This document shows, in pieces, positions 6,437 to 14,623 of a DNA stretch of 64,000 nucleotides (position 1 is its first letter; each line of letters starts with the position of its first letter). Made by a program: the position numbers and the translations under genes. Location: assembly GCA_021821465.1 (NCBI GenBank), contig JAKACM010000016.1:1-64000 (forward strand), given 5' to 3'. The notes beneath the pieces are model-generated. The model had not been told where the DNA came from and searched no databases. It saw only the letters and a program-made list of their open reading frames with translations. Source of the DNA: Bacillota bacterium. GTDB taxonomy: Bacteria; Bacillota; Sulfobacillia; Sulfobacillales; Sulfobacillaceae.

Positions 6437-7156
6437 TTACCGATTTTGATCCAACCATTGCTGCAAACCGTCCAATACGCCTAATGCACCGGGGTAACTC
6501 GATCGCATAATCCATTCGGGCAAACAATTTCGCACTGCAGCATCACCATTAGCAACAAGGACACCTGGGTAATGGTTGGACAACATGTCTCCGTCATTTT
6601 CAGCGTTTCCCGCAACAAAACAATTCTGGGCTTTGACTCCGACCCGGCGAAGAATATAATGCAACGCTCGGCTTTTTAAAGCCGTACAAGGTAAAATATC
6701 CAATCGCCTTTCATCCGGATACCATAAGATGCGCGCCGGCAAATGGTTGCGGGCCAAACATGATTTCACCACAGAGACCAATGTCAAGTCGTCCAATTCG
6801 AAAGCCACACGCCAGTGAGAGCTTCGTCCTCGATAGATAACTCCCGGTACATTGCTCAAGGCCGTGCGAAGACGCCTGGGAGACCAATACCGGCGCTGCT
6901 CGAAGGCCCAGAATTCATCAGCTTCCAAGTTTGGTCCCCAAAAAATATCGGCTCCCACGTCCGTGGCAATGGCCAGAGGATTCGGAAATCCGTAACGACC
7001 AATAAGGGCACAGGCATTATTCAAAGTCCGTCCGGTAAGATAAATTATCCCTAATTCCGGATGCGCCACCAGGTAATCACGAACTTCCTCTTCCCCGCCG
7101 TGTCCAATTAAGGTTCCGTCTATGTCAGTAGCCAACACCCGCCTGATGGCGGCCAC
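6437..7156 (-). CDS. HAD-family sucrose-6-phosphate phosphatase-like protein
   Basis: Probably removes phosphate from a sugar phosphate, most likely sucrose 6-phosphate. Chosen start GTG 7156 follows GAGGAGGTG by 7 nt; earlier in-frame ATGs overlap that ribosome site. The 239 residues carry the HAD type IIB motifs in order: DIDGTL near residue 10 (nucleophile Asp and DxD), LTGRT, a Lys in ALKSRAL, and GNAENDGDM for the metal Asp. Length and motif spacing fit the S6PP group. The start lies inside the 3' end of the glycosyltransferase gene (32-nt overlap), so the pair is coupled and shares the upstream riboswitch. A related sugar phosphatase (for example mannosylglycerate type) cannot be excluded. 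Confidence 0.7.
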   Translation of the reverse strand: MAAIRRVLATDIDGTLIGHGGEEEVRDYLVAHPELGIIYLTGRTLNNACALIGRYGFPNPLAIATDVGADIFWGPNLEADEFWAFEQRRYWSPRRLRTALSNVPGVIYRGRSSHWRVAFELDDLTLVSVVKSCLARNHLPARILWYPDERRLDILPCTALKSRALHYILRRVGVKAQNCFVAGNAENDGDMLSNHYPGVLVANGDAAVRNCLPEWIMRSSYPGALGVLDGLQQWLDQNR

Positions 7157-8351
7157 CGGATTGCACCTCCTCATACACCGCATGTAAGCGTTGCGCCATA
7201 TGATTCACGGTGTGATGCCGTTGAATCATCTCTTGCGCTTGGACTCCCATTTGTCTGGCGCGATTAGACGTTTGCCATAACTCTAACGCGTTTTGCCATA
7301 GTTGGTCAACGCGTGAAGGCTCAACGACCCTTCCGGTTACATTCGGCTCAATCCAATCCGCTACTCCGGGCACATTCGTTCCCACAACGGCGCTCCCAGA
7401 GGCCATGGCTTCGATCACGGCCATTCCTAAGGTAGGTCCTTGATTGGGAGCCACCAGCACAATTGACGATCCCATATACATGGCGACAGCGTGATGAGGC
7501 ATAGGGCCTAAAAATCTCACGGAAGGACCCAACTTGTCGGCCAAGGCCCGCAGACGAGGATCTGTAGGCACCCCTTCCTTCACATCTCCCGGACTCCCTC
7601 CAATGATGACTAGAGTGAGATCCGGAGGCAAAGACGACTGACTCATCACTTCGAGAAGTTCCACGATGCCACGTCCACTCGTCAGACGTCCCACATAAAG
7701 AATCGGTGGCTTGCTTAAATTGAGGCCACGCATTAAGGGTCCCGAATCCCGAACAAAAAAATTCGTAATATCGACTCCCGGAGGAATGACATAAATGGGG
7801 ACTTTGGGAGCGGTTTGATGGATCATTTCGCTTTCTTTTAAGTAAGGTACAATCACGCCTTGAGCTTGTTCCAATAATTGGCTTTCCATTTCAAGGCGAG
7901 AAACGGATACTTGGTCCCCGGGTCTTACAACCCATCGTCCCATTTTATATGGAGAATGGATCCAAGGAATTTGCAAATCCTGTGCAAGGTAGGAAGCCAC
8001 CATCCCAGAAATCCAGAAATGGCTATGAACAACATAATAATTTCTTTGTTGATCGCGAATCCAGTTTAAGGCCTGGTCGGCAATCGCTTGCCGATTGGCA
8101 TGCCAATCTTCGTCGGATGCAAGTTTTCCTTCCCATCCCGGCAAACGGATAACTTGCCCCAAATGACCGAAAGAATACCGTTCCGGCAAGCGGGAGTCTT
8201 GACGCAATGTCATAATATCCACGGCATATCCCAAATGCTGCAGGTTGCGTCCCATTTGTCGAACAATGACCTGCTGACCCCCAGCATCCCCGCCATCGAG
8301 AGGACTGAGAGGATCGGCCCGTAGAGAAATTTGCAAGATACGTTTCATCAT
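7125..8351 (-). CDS. GT4 glycosyltransferase, sucrose-phosphate-synthase-like
   Basis: 408 residues; start at 8351 follows GGAGGA by 9 nt. It is a GT-B fold, GT4-family retaining enzyme: the N-terminal half begins with a Gly-rich loop (DGGDAGGQQV, residues 19-28) and has HSHFWISG, both typical of sucrose-phosphate synthases; the C-terminal half has LYVGRLTSGRGI and GMAVIEAMASGSAVVGT for nucleotide-sugar binding. In the EX7E motif the first Glu appears replaced by Pro (GPTLGMAVIE), which is unusual. Together with the overlapping phosphatase it should make a sucrose-like compatible solute in two steps. A ydaO-type riboswitch and terminator lie directly upstream, giving c-di-AMP and osmotic control. 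Another sugar acceptor is possible. Confidence 0.7.
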   Translation of the reverse strand: MMKRILQISLRADPLSPLDGGDAGGQQVIVRQMGRNLQHLGYAVDIMTLRQDSRLPERYSFGHLGQVIRLPGWEGKLASDEDWHANRQAIADQALNWIRDQQRNYYVVHSHFWISGMVASYLAQDLQIPWIHSPYKMGRWVVRPGDQVSVSRLEMESQLLEQAQGVIVPYLKESEMIHQTAPKVPIYVIPPGVDITNFFVRDSGPLMRGLNLSKPPILYVGRLTSGRGIVELLEVMSQSSLPPDLTLVIIGGSPGDVKEGVPTDPRLRALADKLGPSVRFLGPMPHHAVAMYMGSSIVLVAPNQGPTLGMAVIEAMASGSAVVGTNVPGVADWIEPNVTGRVVEPSRVDQLWQNALELWQTSNRARQMGVQAQEMIQRHHTVNHMAQRLHAVYEEVQSGGRHQAGVGY

Positions 8352-8376
8352 AATAAACCATCCTCCACAAACCAGG

Positions 8377-8399
8377 AAAAAACCCGGTTTCCCCGGGGG
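8377..8399 (-). terminator. Riboswitch expression-platform terminator
   Basis: Minus strand: CCCGG, GGAAA loop, CCGGG, then six T. It lies between the ydaO-type aptamer and the ribosome site of the glycosyltransferase, where an expression platform is expected. c-di-AMP riboswitches of this class normally terminate when ligand is bound. Confidence 0.75.
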
Positions 8400-8421
8400 A
8401 AGGAATCAAAGATTTACTAAA

Positions 8422-8549
8422 CCTTGAGCCCCCTTACGCCTACGAAGTTAGCTGACGGGTTCGGGCTGCGAGCATGCCCGTTGCAAAAAGCAATTCACCC
8501 CACGACTCATGGGTCCTCCGCTTCTTTACCGAATTCGGCGTTATCAAGG
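8422..8549 (-). ncRNA. ydaO/yuaA-type c-di-AMP riboswitch
   Basis: On the minus strand the aptamer shows the hallmark conserved stretches of the ydaO class: ACGCCGAATTCGG, GCGGAGGACCCA, GTGGGGTGAATTGC, then CCGAACCCGTCAGCTAAC and TCGTAGGCG. CCTTGA at the 5' end pairs with TCAAGG at the 3' end to close helix P1 (8544-8549 with 8422-8427). A promoter ends two or three bases upstream and a terminator follows. Target is the sucrose-synthase/phosphatase pair, which fits the known link of c-di-AMP with osmoregulation. Recognised from conserved sequence memory; a covariance-model scan would settle it. Confidence 0.85.
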
Positions 8550-8557
8550 ATAACTTT

Positions 8558-8587
8558 AGTATACGAAGAATGCAAAAACTCCGTCAA
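8558..8587 (-). promoter_or_regulatory. Sigma-A promoter of the riboswitch transcript
   Basis: TTGACG (8582-8587) and TATACT (8558-8563) on the minus strand with an 18-bp spacer, five of six consensus bases each. It overlaps the last codons of ftsY and places the transcript start at the first bases of the riboswitch. Confidence 0.75.
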
Positions 8588-9498
8588 TCTCCCAAAATCG
8601 CCCGGACGTAACTTTCCGCATCAAATGGCATTAAATCATCGACTTTTTCTCCCACACCGATAAAGCGAATAGGTAAACCCAGTTGCCTTTGAATGGATAG
8701 AGCGATTCCTCCCTTAGCAGTGCCATCCAGTTTAGTCAGAACAATTCCCGTCACACGTACAGCTTTTAAAAACACTTCCGCTTGAGCCAAGCCATTCTGG
8801 CCCGTGGTCGCGTCGATGACAAGCCACGTTCGGTGAGGAGCATCTGTCCGTTCCCGTTGCATCACCCGTACAATTTTTTCTAATTCCTTCATGAGATTGG
8901 ATTTGTTGTGCAATCTCCCCGCCGTGTCGATGATAGCCAAATCGCGATTTCGGGCAATGGCTGCCTGAAGCGTGTCATAAGCTACCGCAGCGGAGTCGGC
9001 CCCTGTTCCCTGGCTCACGACCTCGACCTCCGTCAATCGGCCCCATAACAATAATTGTTCCACCGCTGCGGCTCGAAATGTGTCGGCAGCCCCCAAAATT
9101 ACTTGATAACCTTGCCGTTTCATCATATAGGCAAATTTTCCTGCCGTAGTCGTTTTCCCGGTGCCGTTAACACCAACCATAAGCCATATGCTGGGTCTTT
9201 GCGGATCCAGCAAAGTCGGGTCCGACGCGGGTGGAAAGATATTGACCATAATTTTCCTCAACAAGACCATAACGTCATCGCCTCGTTGTGGATGGTTAAT
9301 TCTGATCTCCTCGCGCAGTTGGGTCAACAGATAGTCTACTGTATCAAGACCCAAATCCGCCTCATAAAGGATTTCTTCCAATTGCTCCCACAAAGACTCA
9401 TCCCACTCACGGCCCTGAACCAAGGTTTTAAGCTTGCCGCCCAGATTGTCACGGGTGCGGGTCATACCTTCTTTGAGTCGGTTCCAAAAACCAGCCAT
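8584..9498 (-). CDS. ftsY: Signal recognition particle receptor FtsY
   Basis: SRP-receptor GTPase that docks ribosome-SRP complexes at the membrane. 304 residues from ATG 9498 (AGGTGA 5 nt upstream; a GTG at 9507 is the alternative). N-terminal four-helix N domain, then the G domain with GVNGTGKTTT (P loop), DTFRAAA, DTAGR, TKLDGTAKGG and the closing GVGEKVDDL. No long acidic N-terminal extension, as usual in Firmicutes. It begins immediately after the smc stop, so the two are co-transcribed, matching the smc-ftsY order of Bacillus. Confidence 0.95.
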   Translation of the reverse strand: MAGFWNRLKEGMTRTRDNLGGKLKTLVQGREWDESLWEQLEEILYEADLGLDTVDYLLTQLREEIRINHPQRGDDVMVLLRKIMVNIFPPASDPTLLDPQRPSIWLMVGVNGTGKTTTAGKFAYMMKRQGYQVILGAADTFRAAAVEQLLLWGRLTEVEVVSQGTGADSAAVAYDTLQAAIARNRDLAIIDTAGRLHNKSNLMKELEKIVRVMQRERTDAPHRTWLVIDATTGQNGLAQAEVFLKAVRVTGIVLTKLDGTAKGGIALSIQRQLGLPIRFIGVGEKVDDLMPFDAESYVRAILGD

Positions 9499-9507
9499 AA
9501 TCTTCAC

Positions 9508-12500
9508 CTATCCTTCTTTAACTTCCGGCATTTGTTCGACTTGAACAGATACCAGACGGCTGCGCCCTTTCCCATCACCCGCAACACCCCACAAGGCATC
9601 GGCAATAGTCATTGTCGATTTATGGTGTGTGACAATAACGTATTGAGGATTACCCCGATGCCGACGAATATATTCCGCAACTTTTCGAGCATTGGCCTCA
9701 TCTAGAGCCGCCTCCACCTCATCTAGCACAACAAGAGGAGAAGGTCTCACGCTTAATAGGGCAAAGAGCCATGAAATGCCGCCCAGCGCCTTTTCTCCTC
9801 CCGATAAGAGCGTAAGAGTTCCGGGTTTCTTGCCCGGTGGCGTGATCCATAAGTCTACCCCTCGTTCCTCTCCCTCCATCCATCGAAATCCGGCTTTTCC
9901 GCCCAGCAAGGATAAACAGGCCTGTGCAAAAGCCGTCTCGACCCGTTCGGCCGTTTCGGTAACCCGCAGGTCAACCTCCTGATCGATTTGGTGCAATGTC
10001 TCCCGCAACTCGCTGGCGGATCGTTCAACATCCTGTCGTTCGGTCTCAAGGTATTCGAGGCGCTGCAACAATTGTGTAAACAAAGCATAAACCCCCCTAT
10101 GAACCACACCTAAACTGTCCAAGGTGTTTTGCCATTCGTCAAGCCTCCTCCTTGCCTCGGGCAATTCGTCATTCTCCAGGGGTTCCTTGTCGGGTGGATC
10201 ATAGCCATCCCATTTTGTAGTTATTTTTAGCAGTTGCTGTTCCAAATAGTTTATCCGTCCGATCGCCTTCCGATCTTCGGTCATGATGGTCTGATTTCTG
10301 ATCTCGTTGGCTTTGAGAGAATCCTCAAGCCGATGCAATTGCTCTTGGATTTCATGAACCTCTTGTTCTTGCCCCTCGATCTCTTGGTTTTTGCTCACTC
10401 GTTCTTCGTGCCGTAACGCCATGCGATTAATGCTGGTATCGACGGAGTGCTGCAACTGATCCAAGCGACGTTCAAGTTCCTCTTTTTGCAAAGTAAACTG
10501 TCGGCTTTCTTCTCTATAGTACGTCATCAATTCCAAACGGTGGGATTCAACTTCCTGAGATCGAAGATATTCCTGGTGCCCTGATTGATAAACCTCTTTT
10601 AGTTCTTCCAGCTCGGTTTCGGTAGTGTGAATGGTGGCCATAGTACTATCCAGTGTGTGCCTGGCCTCTTTCAGACGGGATTCGACATTTTTCATGGCCG
10701 TCATAATATTCGTAACCGCTTGTGTATTGACCTCCCCCCCTTGCAGAATTCGGTGCAGGTGGTTTATCCGTTCTTGATAGCTATCGAGAGTTTGCCGCAA
10801 CTGTTGTTCTTTTGTCGCTATCTGCTGCAATTCCTCTTCGAGTTCTTGTTGTTGTTTTTTCTTGTTTGTGACCAAATCCTTGAGTTGGACAACCCGCTCG
10901 GCAATTGCAATCAGCTTGTCCGCGTTCCCCCGAGCCCGAACATCACTGCCTCCCGATATGGCTCCTCCGGTCAAAATGACTTGACCATCCAAACTCACCA
11001 TCCGGTAACGGAACTGATGAAGACGACCAACACGATGTCCGACTTCCAAAGACTCAATCACCAGAACACGGCCCAAAACGTAGCTCACGGCCGGAAACAA
11101 CTTGGCATCGAAGTCTACCTGGTCAAGGGCCCACCCAACTACTCCAGGCTGGTTATCCAACTCACGGTCGCGCTCGGGAATATGGGCGGGACGGATTTGA
11201 TCCAGAGGCAATAACGTAACACGACCGGCTCGTTGGCGTTTGAGCCAATTGACAACCTGTCTGGCATGGGACTCGGTATCGGTAAGAACATAGTGGCGCT
11301 GTGCACTTAATGCCACATCCATGGCCTTTTGCAATGCAGCGGGAATCGTCATAAGAGACCCCAAAGTGCCCAAGATACCATCAATTTGCCCATTTTTCGA
11401 GATCTCCAAAACCGCCCGCACACTCGAAGGCATAGTCTGTGCGCTTGATTCCACCGATCTCAAGGCTTTACTCTGAGCCTCGTATTCCCATAAATCTTGT
11501 TGTGCTTGGTTTAAGCCCTGGATGACCAAGGTCAGTTCTTGTTTCACTGCCTTATGTGTCTTACTCACTTTGTCATAAGACACCTTGGTGGCTGTTTGTT
11601 GGTTTCTCAAGGTCGATTCTTCGGATTCCCAATTTGCTACGCGAGTCAGCAAGTCTTCATGACTCGCCAACTGCAATGCTCCCTCCAAACGATCTCGGTG
11701 TCTTTCCAGCCGTCGTGTTTCTTCACTCAAGTCTCTGATGATATGTTCTTGTTGCTCTTGTTCTTGCTTCTTTTGCTCCAGCGTGCGCACTTTCTCGTTG
11801 AGTGCGTTTTTCATGGATTCCAGTTCACGGTAACGATCTTCCTTCACCGGATCCTCGTCTCCCCCAGTCGTTGTCGCGCTTGCTAATTCTGTAAATTTGT
11901 CGCCCAGGTCCGCCAGTTGGCGATCAATCCTTAAACCCTGTTCCTTTAAACCCTCGATTTCACGATTCAAACCTTCTTGCTCCGCTTCCAAGCGAGCAAT
12001 ATGGGTGTCGATAACAGCTAACGAGCCTCTGTTCGCGTCTACCTTGCTCACTAACGAATCCAAACGTTCCGTCATCTGTTCACGGATCCGACTCCTTTGA
12101 TCACGTTCAGTTCTCAGAGTCTGCAATTCGGTTTCTAGTTCCGCACGCCTTTGGTACATTTCTTGCACAGCGTCTTGCCATTGGGTTTGATCCCTAATAG
12201 CCTGCAAATAGTGGGTCAATTGATAACGCATTTGCAGATCATGATGCCGATGTTGTATGTCGAGATACGTCTTTTCAATCTGGGCTTCTTCTTCTATTTG
12301 TTCCTTTTGATCGCGAACATCGGCAATAAGATCACTGAGGCGGTCTAAATTACGCTGCACATCGCTTAGATGCTGGAATGTCTCCCGTCGTTTTACCTTA
12401 TACCTCGAAACCCCTGCCGCTTCCTCCAGTTGCTCCAACCGATCCTTCGGTTTCATTAACAAAGCCTGTTCGACTCGTCCTTGTCCAATGATCGCATAAT

Positions 12501-12906
12501 TAAATCGACCGATACCGCTGTTCAGAAACAAATCGACAACATCCTTCAATCGGGCCACCCGTCCGTTCAAGAGATATTCAGAATCTCCCGAAAGATAATA
12601 GCGTCGGGTAATTTGCAGGGATTCGGGCCAATTATCCATTTCCTTATCGTCGTTATCAAACAAAAGGCTCACTTCAACCATTTTTGCTCGGCGATTGTTT
12701 GAATCGGTATGCAGTAAATCTTCCCATCGGTCTGCCCGCAATTCCTTGATCCGCTGCTCGCCCAACGCCCACCTAATGGCGTCAATCACGTTACTCTTGC
12801 CGCCGCCATTGGGTCCCACAATCACACTGATACCCGGTTTCAAGACGATACGGGTATCCTGGGCAAAAGACTTAAATCCATAGAGGGTAATACTCTTTAG
12901 GAACAT
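9508..12906 (-). CDS. smc: Chromosome segregation ATPase SMC
   Basis: 1132 residues, normal for bacterial SMC. It compacts and segregates chromosomes with ScpA/ScpB. The N-terminal head has Walker A GPNGGGKS (31-38), then long coiled coils on both sides of a Gly-rich hinge at about residues 490-650 (ISGGSDVRARG near its end). The C-terminal head has signature LSGGEKALG and Walker B PLVVLDEVEAALDEAN. First gene of an smc-ftsY unit; its upstream neighbour in most Firmicutes is rnc, here separated by a plus-strand block. Confidence 0.95.
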   Translation of the reverse strand: MFLKSITLYGFKSFAQDTRIVLKPGISVIVGPNGGGKSNVIDAIRWALGEQRIKELRADRWEDLLHTDSNNRRAKMVEVSLLFDNDDKEMDNWPESLQITRRYYLSGDSEYLLNGRVARLKDVVDLFLNSGIGRFNYAIIGQGRVEQALLMKPKDRLEQLEEAAGVSRYKVKRRETFQHLSDVQRNLDRLSDLIADVRDQKEQIEEEAQIEKTYLDIQHRHHDLQMRYQLTHYLQAIRDQTQWQDAVQEMYQRRAELETELQTLRTERDQRSRIREQMTERLDSLVSKVDANRGSLAVIDTHIARLEAEQEGLNREIEGLKEQGLRIDRQLADLGDKFTELASATTTGGDEDPVKEDRYRELESMKNALNEKVRTLEQKKQEQEQQEHIIRDLSEETRRLERHRDRLEGALQLASHEDLLTRVANWESEESTLRNQQTATKVSYDKVSKTHKAVKQELTLVIQGLNQAQQDLWEYEAQSKALRSVESSAQTMPSSVRAVLEISKNGQIDGILGTLGSLMTIPAALQKAMDVALSAQRHYVLTDTESHARQVVNWLKRQRAGRVTLLPLDQIRPAHIPERDRELDNQPGVVGWALDQVDFDAKLFPAVSYVLGRVLVIESLEVGHRVGRLHQFRYRMVSLDGQVILTGGAISGGSDVRARGNADKLIAIAERVVQLKDLVTNKKKQQQELEEELQQIATKEQQLRQTLDSYQERINHLHRILQGGEVNTQAVTNIMTAMKNVESRLKEARHTLDSTMATIHTTETELEELKEVYQSGHQEYLRSQEVESHRLELMTYYREESRQFTLQKEELERRLDQLQHSVDTSINRMALRHEERVSKNQEIEGQEQEVHEIQEQLHRLEDSLKANEIRNQTIMTEDRKAIGRINYLEQQLLKITTKWDGYDPPDKEPLENDELPEARRRLDEWQNTLDSLGVVHRGVYALFTQLLQRLEYLETERQDVERSASELRETLHQIDQEVDLRVTETAERVETAFAQACLSLLGGKAGFRWMEGEERGVDLWITPPGKKPGTLTLLSGGEKALGGISWLFALLSVRPSPLVVLDEVEAALDEANARKVAEYIRRHRGNPQYVIVTHHKSTMTIADALWGVAGDGKGRSRLVSVQVEQMPEVKEG

Positions 12907-13394
12907 TCAACCCACCGTTTCACGTAAATTCCCATTTCTTACTCGCGGTGATATTGTACCATGGGTGTATATATGGCAGCATTTTTCTCGGCAAGGAGGA
13001 GAAAGACGACTGATAAAACTCCCCATGGTACGAGAGTTTGTTCACGGCCCCGTTTGACGTGAGGGGGCGGACACACATAAGACGGGATATGGCCCATCTT
13101 CCCCCACTCACGTGAATGCCAAATTGACGAGAGTCATTCTCTTCCTCTCATACTGCCCCTTTTTCCCTGTTGACCTGCCCTTTCGTCCCTTTTACACACA
13201 ATATGTGACGCAAAGCTAGATGATTCCTGAAATTTCCACCATCATTTCCTATCCCCAACAGCAACAGTTTCCTGTATATTAGGGACGGTATGGGGTGCAT
13301 AAGAGTCGTAGACCTTAGAATCGGTAACCTGCTCATAAGACCCCATACTACAATAAATGACAGTACGGCGTTGCCAGGAGGAGATTATTAGCAC
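12907..13394. other. Divergent intergenic region upstream of smc and an HTH gene
   Basis: No gene seen. It must contain the smc promoter (minus) and the promoter of the HTH protein (plus). A TGTATATT extended -10-like motif lies near 13273-13280. GTATGGGGT (13288-13296) and ACCCCATAC (13340-13348) form a perfect 9-bp inverted repeat in the presumed leader of the HTH gene. Confidence 0.4.
13288..13348 (+). repeat. Inverted repeat in the leader of the HTH gene
   Basis: GTATGGGGT and ACCCCATAC are perfect complements 43 bp apart, and CATAAGA occurs just inside each arm as a direct repeat. This could be a leader-RNA fold or paired operator half-sites; there is no T-run, so it is not a terminator. 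Confidence 0.45.
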
Positions 13395-13955
13395 ATGGAA
13401 GTGTTAAATCGTATGGCTTATCTTATACTTGAAGATCCGTTTATTACCGCAGCAGAATTATCGCAAAAATTGGGTTACTCGGAAGAAAAAACTATTTATT
13501 ATTGGCTGTCCAAGGCTCATTATCGAGGATTGCAAGCATTTAAGCGAGCTGTGGTCGGAGGGCGATTTCGCCTACCAGCCGTGGCAGCTCATGAAAATGC
13601 CGCTCATTACGGACGCTTGCCTGTGGTGGATGGCTTCGGTCAAGACGGCAAGCCCATTGTGACCAAGGAAACTCTATCGGGAAGCCTTGCTGCCAATGTT
13701 TTGGGTCGCATGGCCTGGCGTTATCACGGGCCGGAGCAAGGGCCTGTTCAAAGCGGGGATCTGCTGCTTTTAAGTCCTTTACAGGACAATGACCCGGCAA
13801 AGTGGGTTTTAGTCGGGTCGAATAAATTACCTACTGTTTTGCTTCGCATTGCATCGGGGTCCAATATCTGTTACATCCACCCTGATACCTATGAACCAGC
13901 CAGTGCCGACTCTGAAAAATACCGTATTGTGCAGATTCTTCGCAATTTGTTTTAA
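13395..13955 (+). CDS. Putative DNA-binding protein with N-terminal HTH
   Basis: 186 residues; ATG preceded by AGGAGGAG with a longish spacer. Residues 15-45 (FITAAELSQKLGYSEEKTIYYW) look like a helix-turn-helix that recognises a site and presents a tyrosine-rich second helix. The C-terminal half contains VQSGDLLLLSPL and KWVLVGSNK, resembling the beta-rich fold of LexA/S24-type repressors, but I see no Ser-Lys catalytic pair. It is the first gene of the plus-strand block that splits the fab-rnc and smc genes. Probably a regulator; exact family not recognised. Confidence 0.55.
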   Translation: MEVLNRMAYLILEDPFITAAELSQKLGYSEEKTIYYWLSKAHYRGLQAFKRAVVGGRFRLPAVAAHENAAHYGRLPVVDGFGQDGKPIVTKETLSGSLAANVLGRMAWRYHGPEQGPVQSGDLLLLSPLQDNDPAKWVLVGSNKLPTVLLRIASGSNICYIHPDTYEPASADSEKYRIVQILRNLF

Positions 13956-14107
13956 ATCAACACCCAAAACGGAAAATTACCACGTCGCTCCACCATCTCC
14001 AATCTGCGCCAGGGTCAAGTAACCAGTCTTATGTTACAATGGTCTGCAAGTTCCGAGCTCAGCGCACGGGGGTTTATTGCCCTAAATTCCTTTCGACGCA
14101 AGTGACA

Positions 14108-14116
14108 TGTTATAGT
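14108..14116 (+). promoter_or_regulatory. Extended -10 promoter of the zinc-ribbon / PBP operon
   Basis: TGTTATAGT combines a TG extension with TATAGT (five of six bases). Transcription would start near 14123, 29 bp before the first gene of the pair. No strong -35 seen. Confidence 0.45.
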
Positions 14117-14151
14117 AGCGTTGATAGAGGACAATAAAGGCGAGGGATGAG

Positions 14152-14595
14152 ATGGTGTATTGTCGTCATTGTGGCGATCAAATTCCGGTTGACAGTGTAT
14201 TTTGTCCCAGTTGTGGTCACAACTTGCTGCTTGATACCGCTTCGGCTAATCCTTCTCCCGAAGGAGCTGCAATGGTTCAACCCGCAAGAGAGCAATCCAC
14301 TAGAGGGAGAACAAACTGGACCGAAAAACTAAACCTATCGGGAATCCGGCGTTACATTGGGTCGATTTTTGGCATAATACGGTTTGAGTGGCTAAAACGC
14401 CGGACTTCCCGATGGTCCGTATCCCAAGTGCTCATGGGTGCAAGTTTCGCATTTTCTCTTGTCGGATTTTTATGGAGCCTTTTGGGACATCACGACGGAT
14501 TCTCGTGGATCGGTTTTGCAATTGTTCTTGGTCTTGGCGCAATATACACCAAAGGATCGACGAATCGCACAGATCCCCCAGACGTATCGGAATAA
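14152..14595 (+). CDS. Zinc-ribbon membrane protein, unknown function
   Basis: 147 residues, ATG preceded by GCGAGGGATGAG. Residues 4-22 form a double-CxxC zinc ribbon (CRHCG and CPSCG). A polar linker follows, then a basic amphipathic stretch and two predicted membrane segments (about 95-112 and 117-132). The next gene, a class A penicillin-binding protein, starts 28 bp downstream and carries the same kind of zinc ribbon at its N-terminus, so the two may form a complex through related domains. No specific family assigned. Confidence 0.65.
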   Translation: MVYCRHCGDQIPVDSVFCPSCGHNLLLDTASANPSPEGAAMVQPAREQSTRGRTNWTEKLNLSGIRRYIGSIFGIIRFEWLKRRTSRWSVSQVLMGASFAFSLVGFLWSLLGHHDGFSWIGFAIVLGLGAIYTKGSTNRTDPPDVSE

Positions 14596-14623
14596 GTTGC
14601 AACGAAGGAGATGACACAATAGC

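Noticed and set aside
10627-11214. 195-codon plus-strand frame opposite smc
   Set aside because: Shadow of the SMC coiled coil; no ribosome site.
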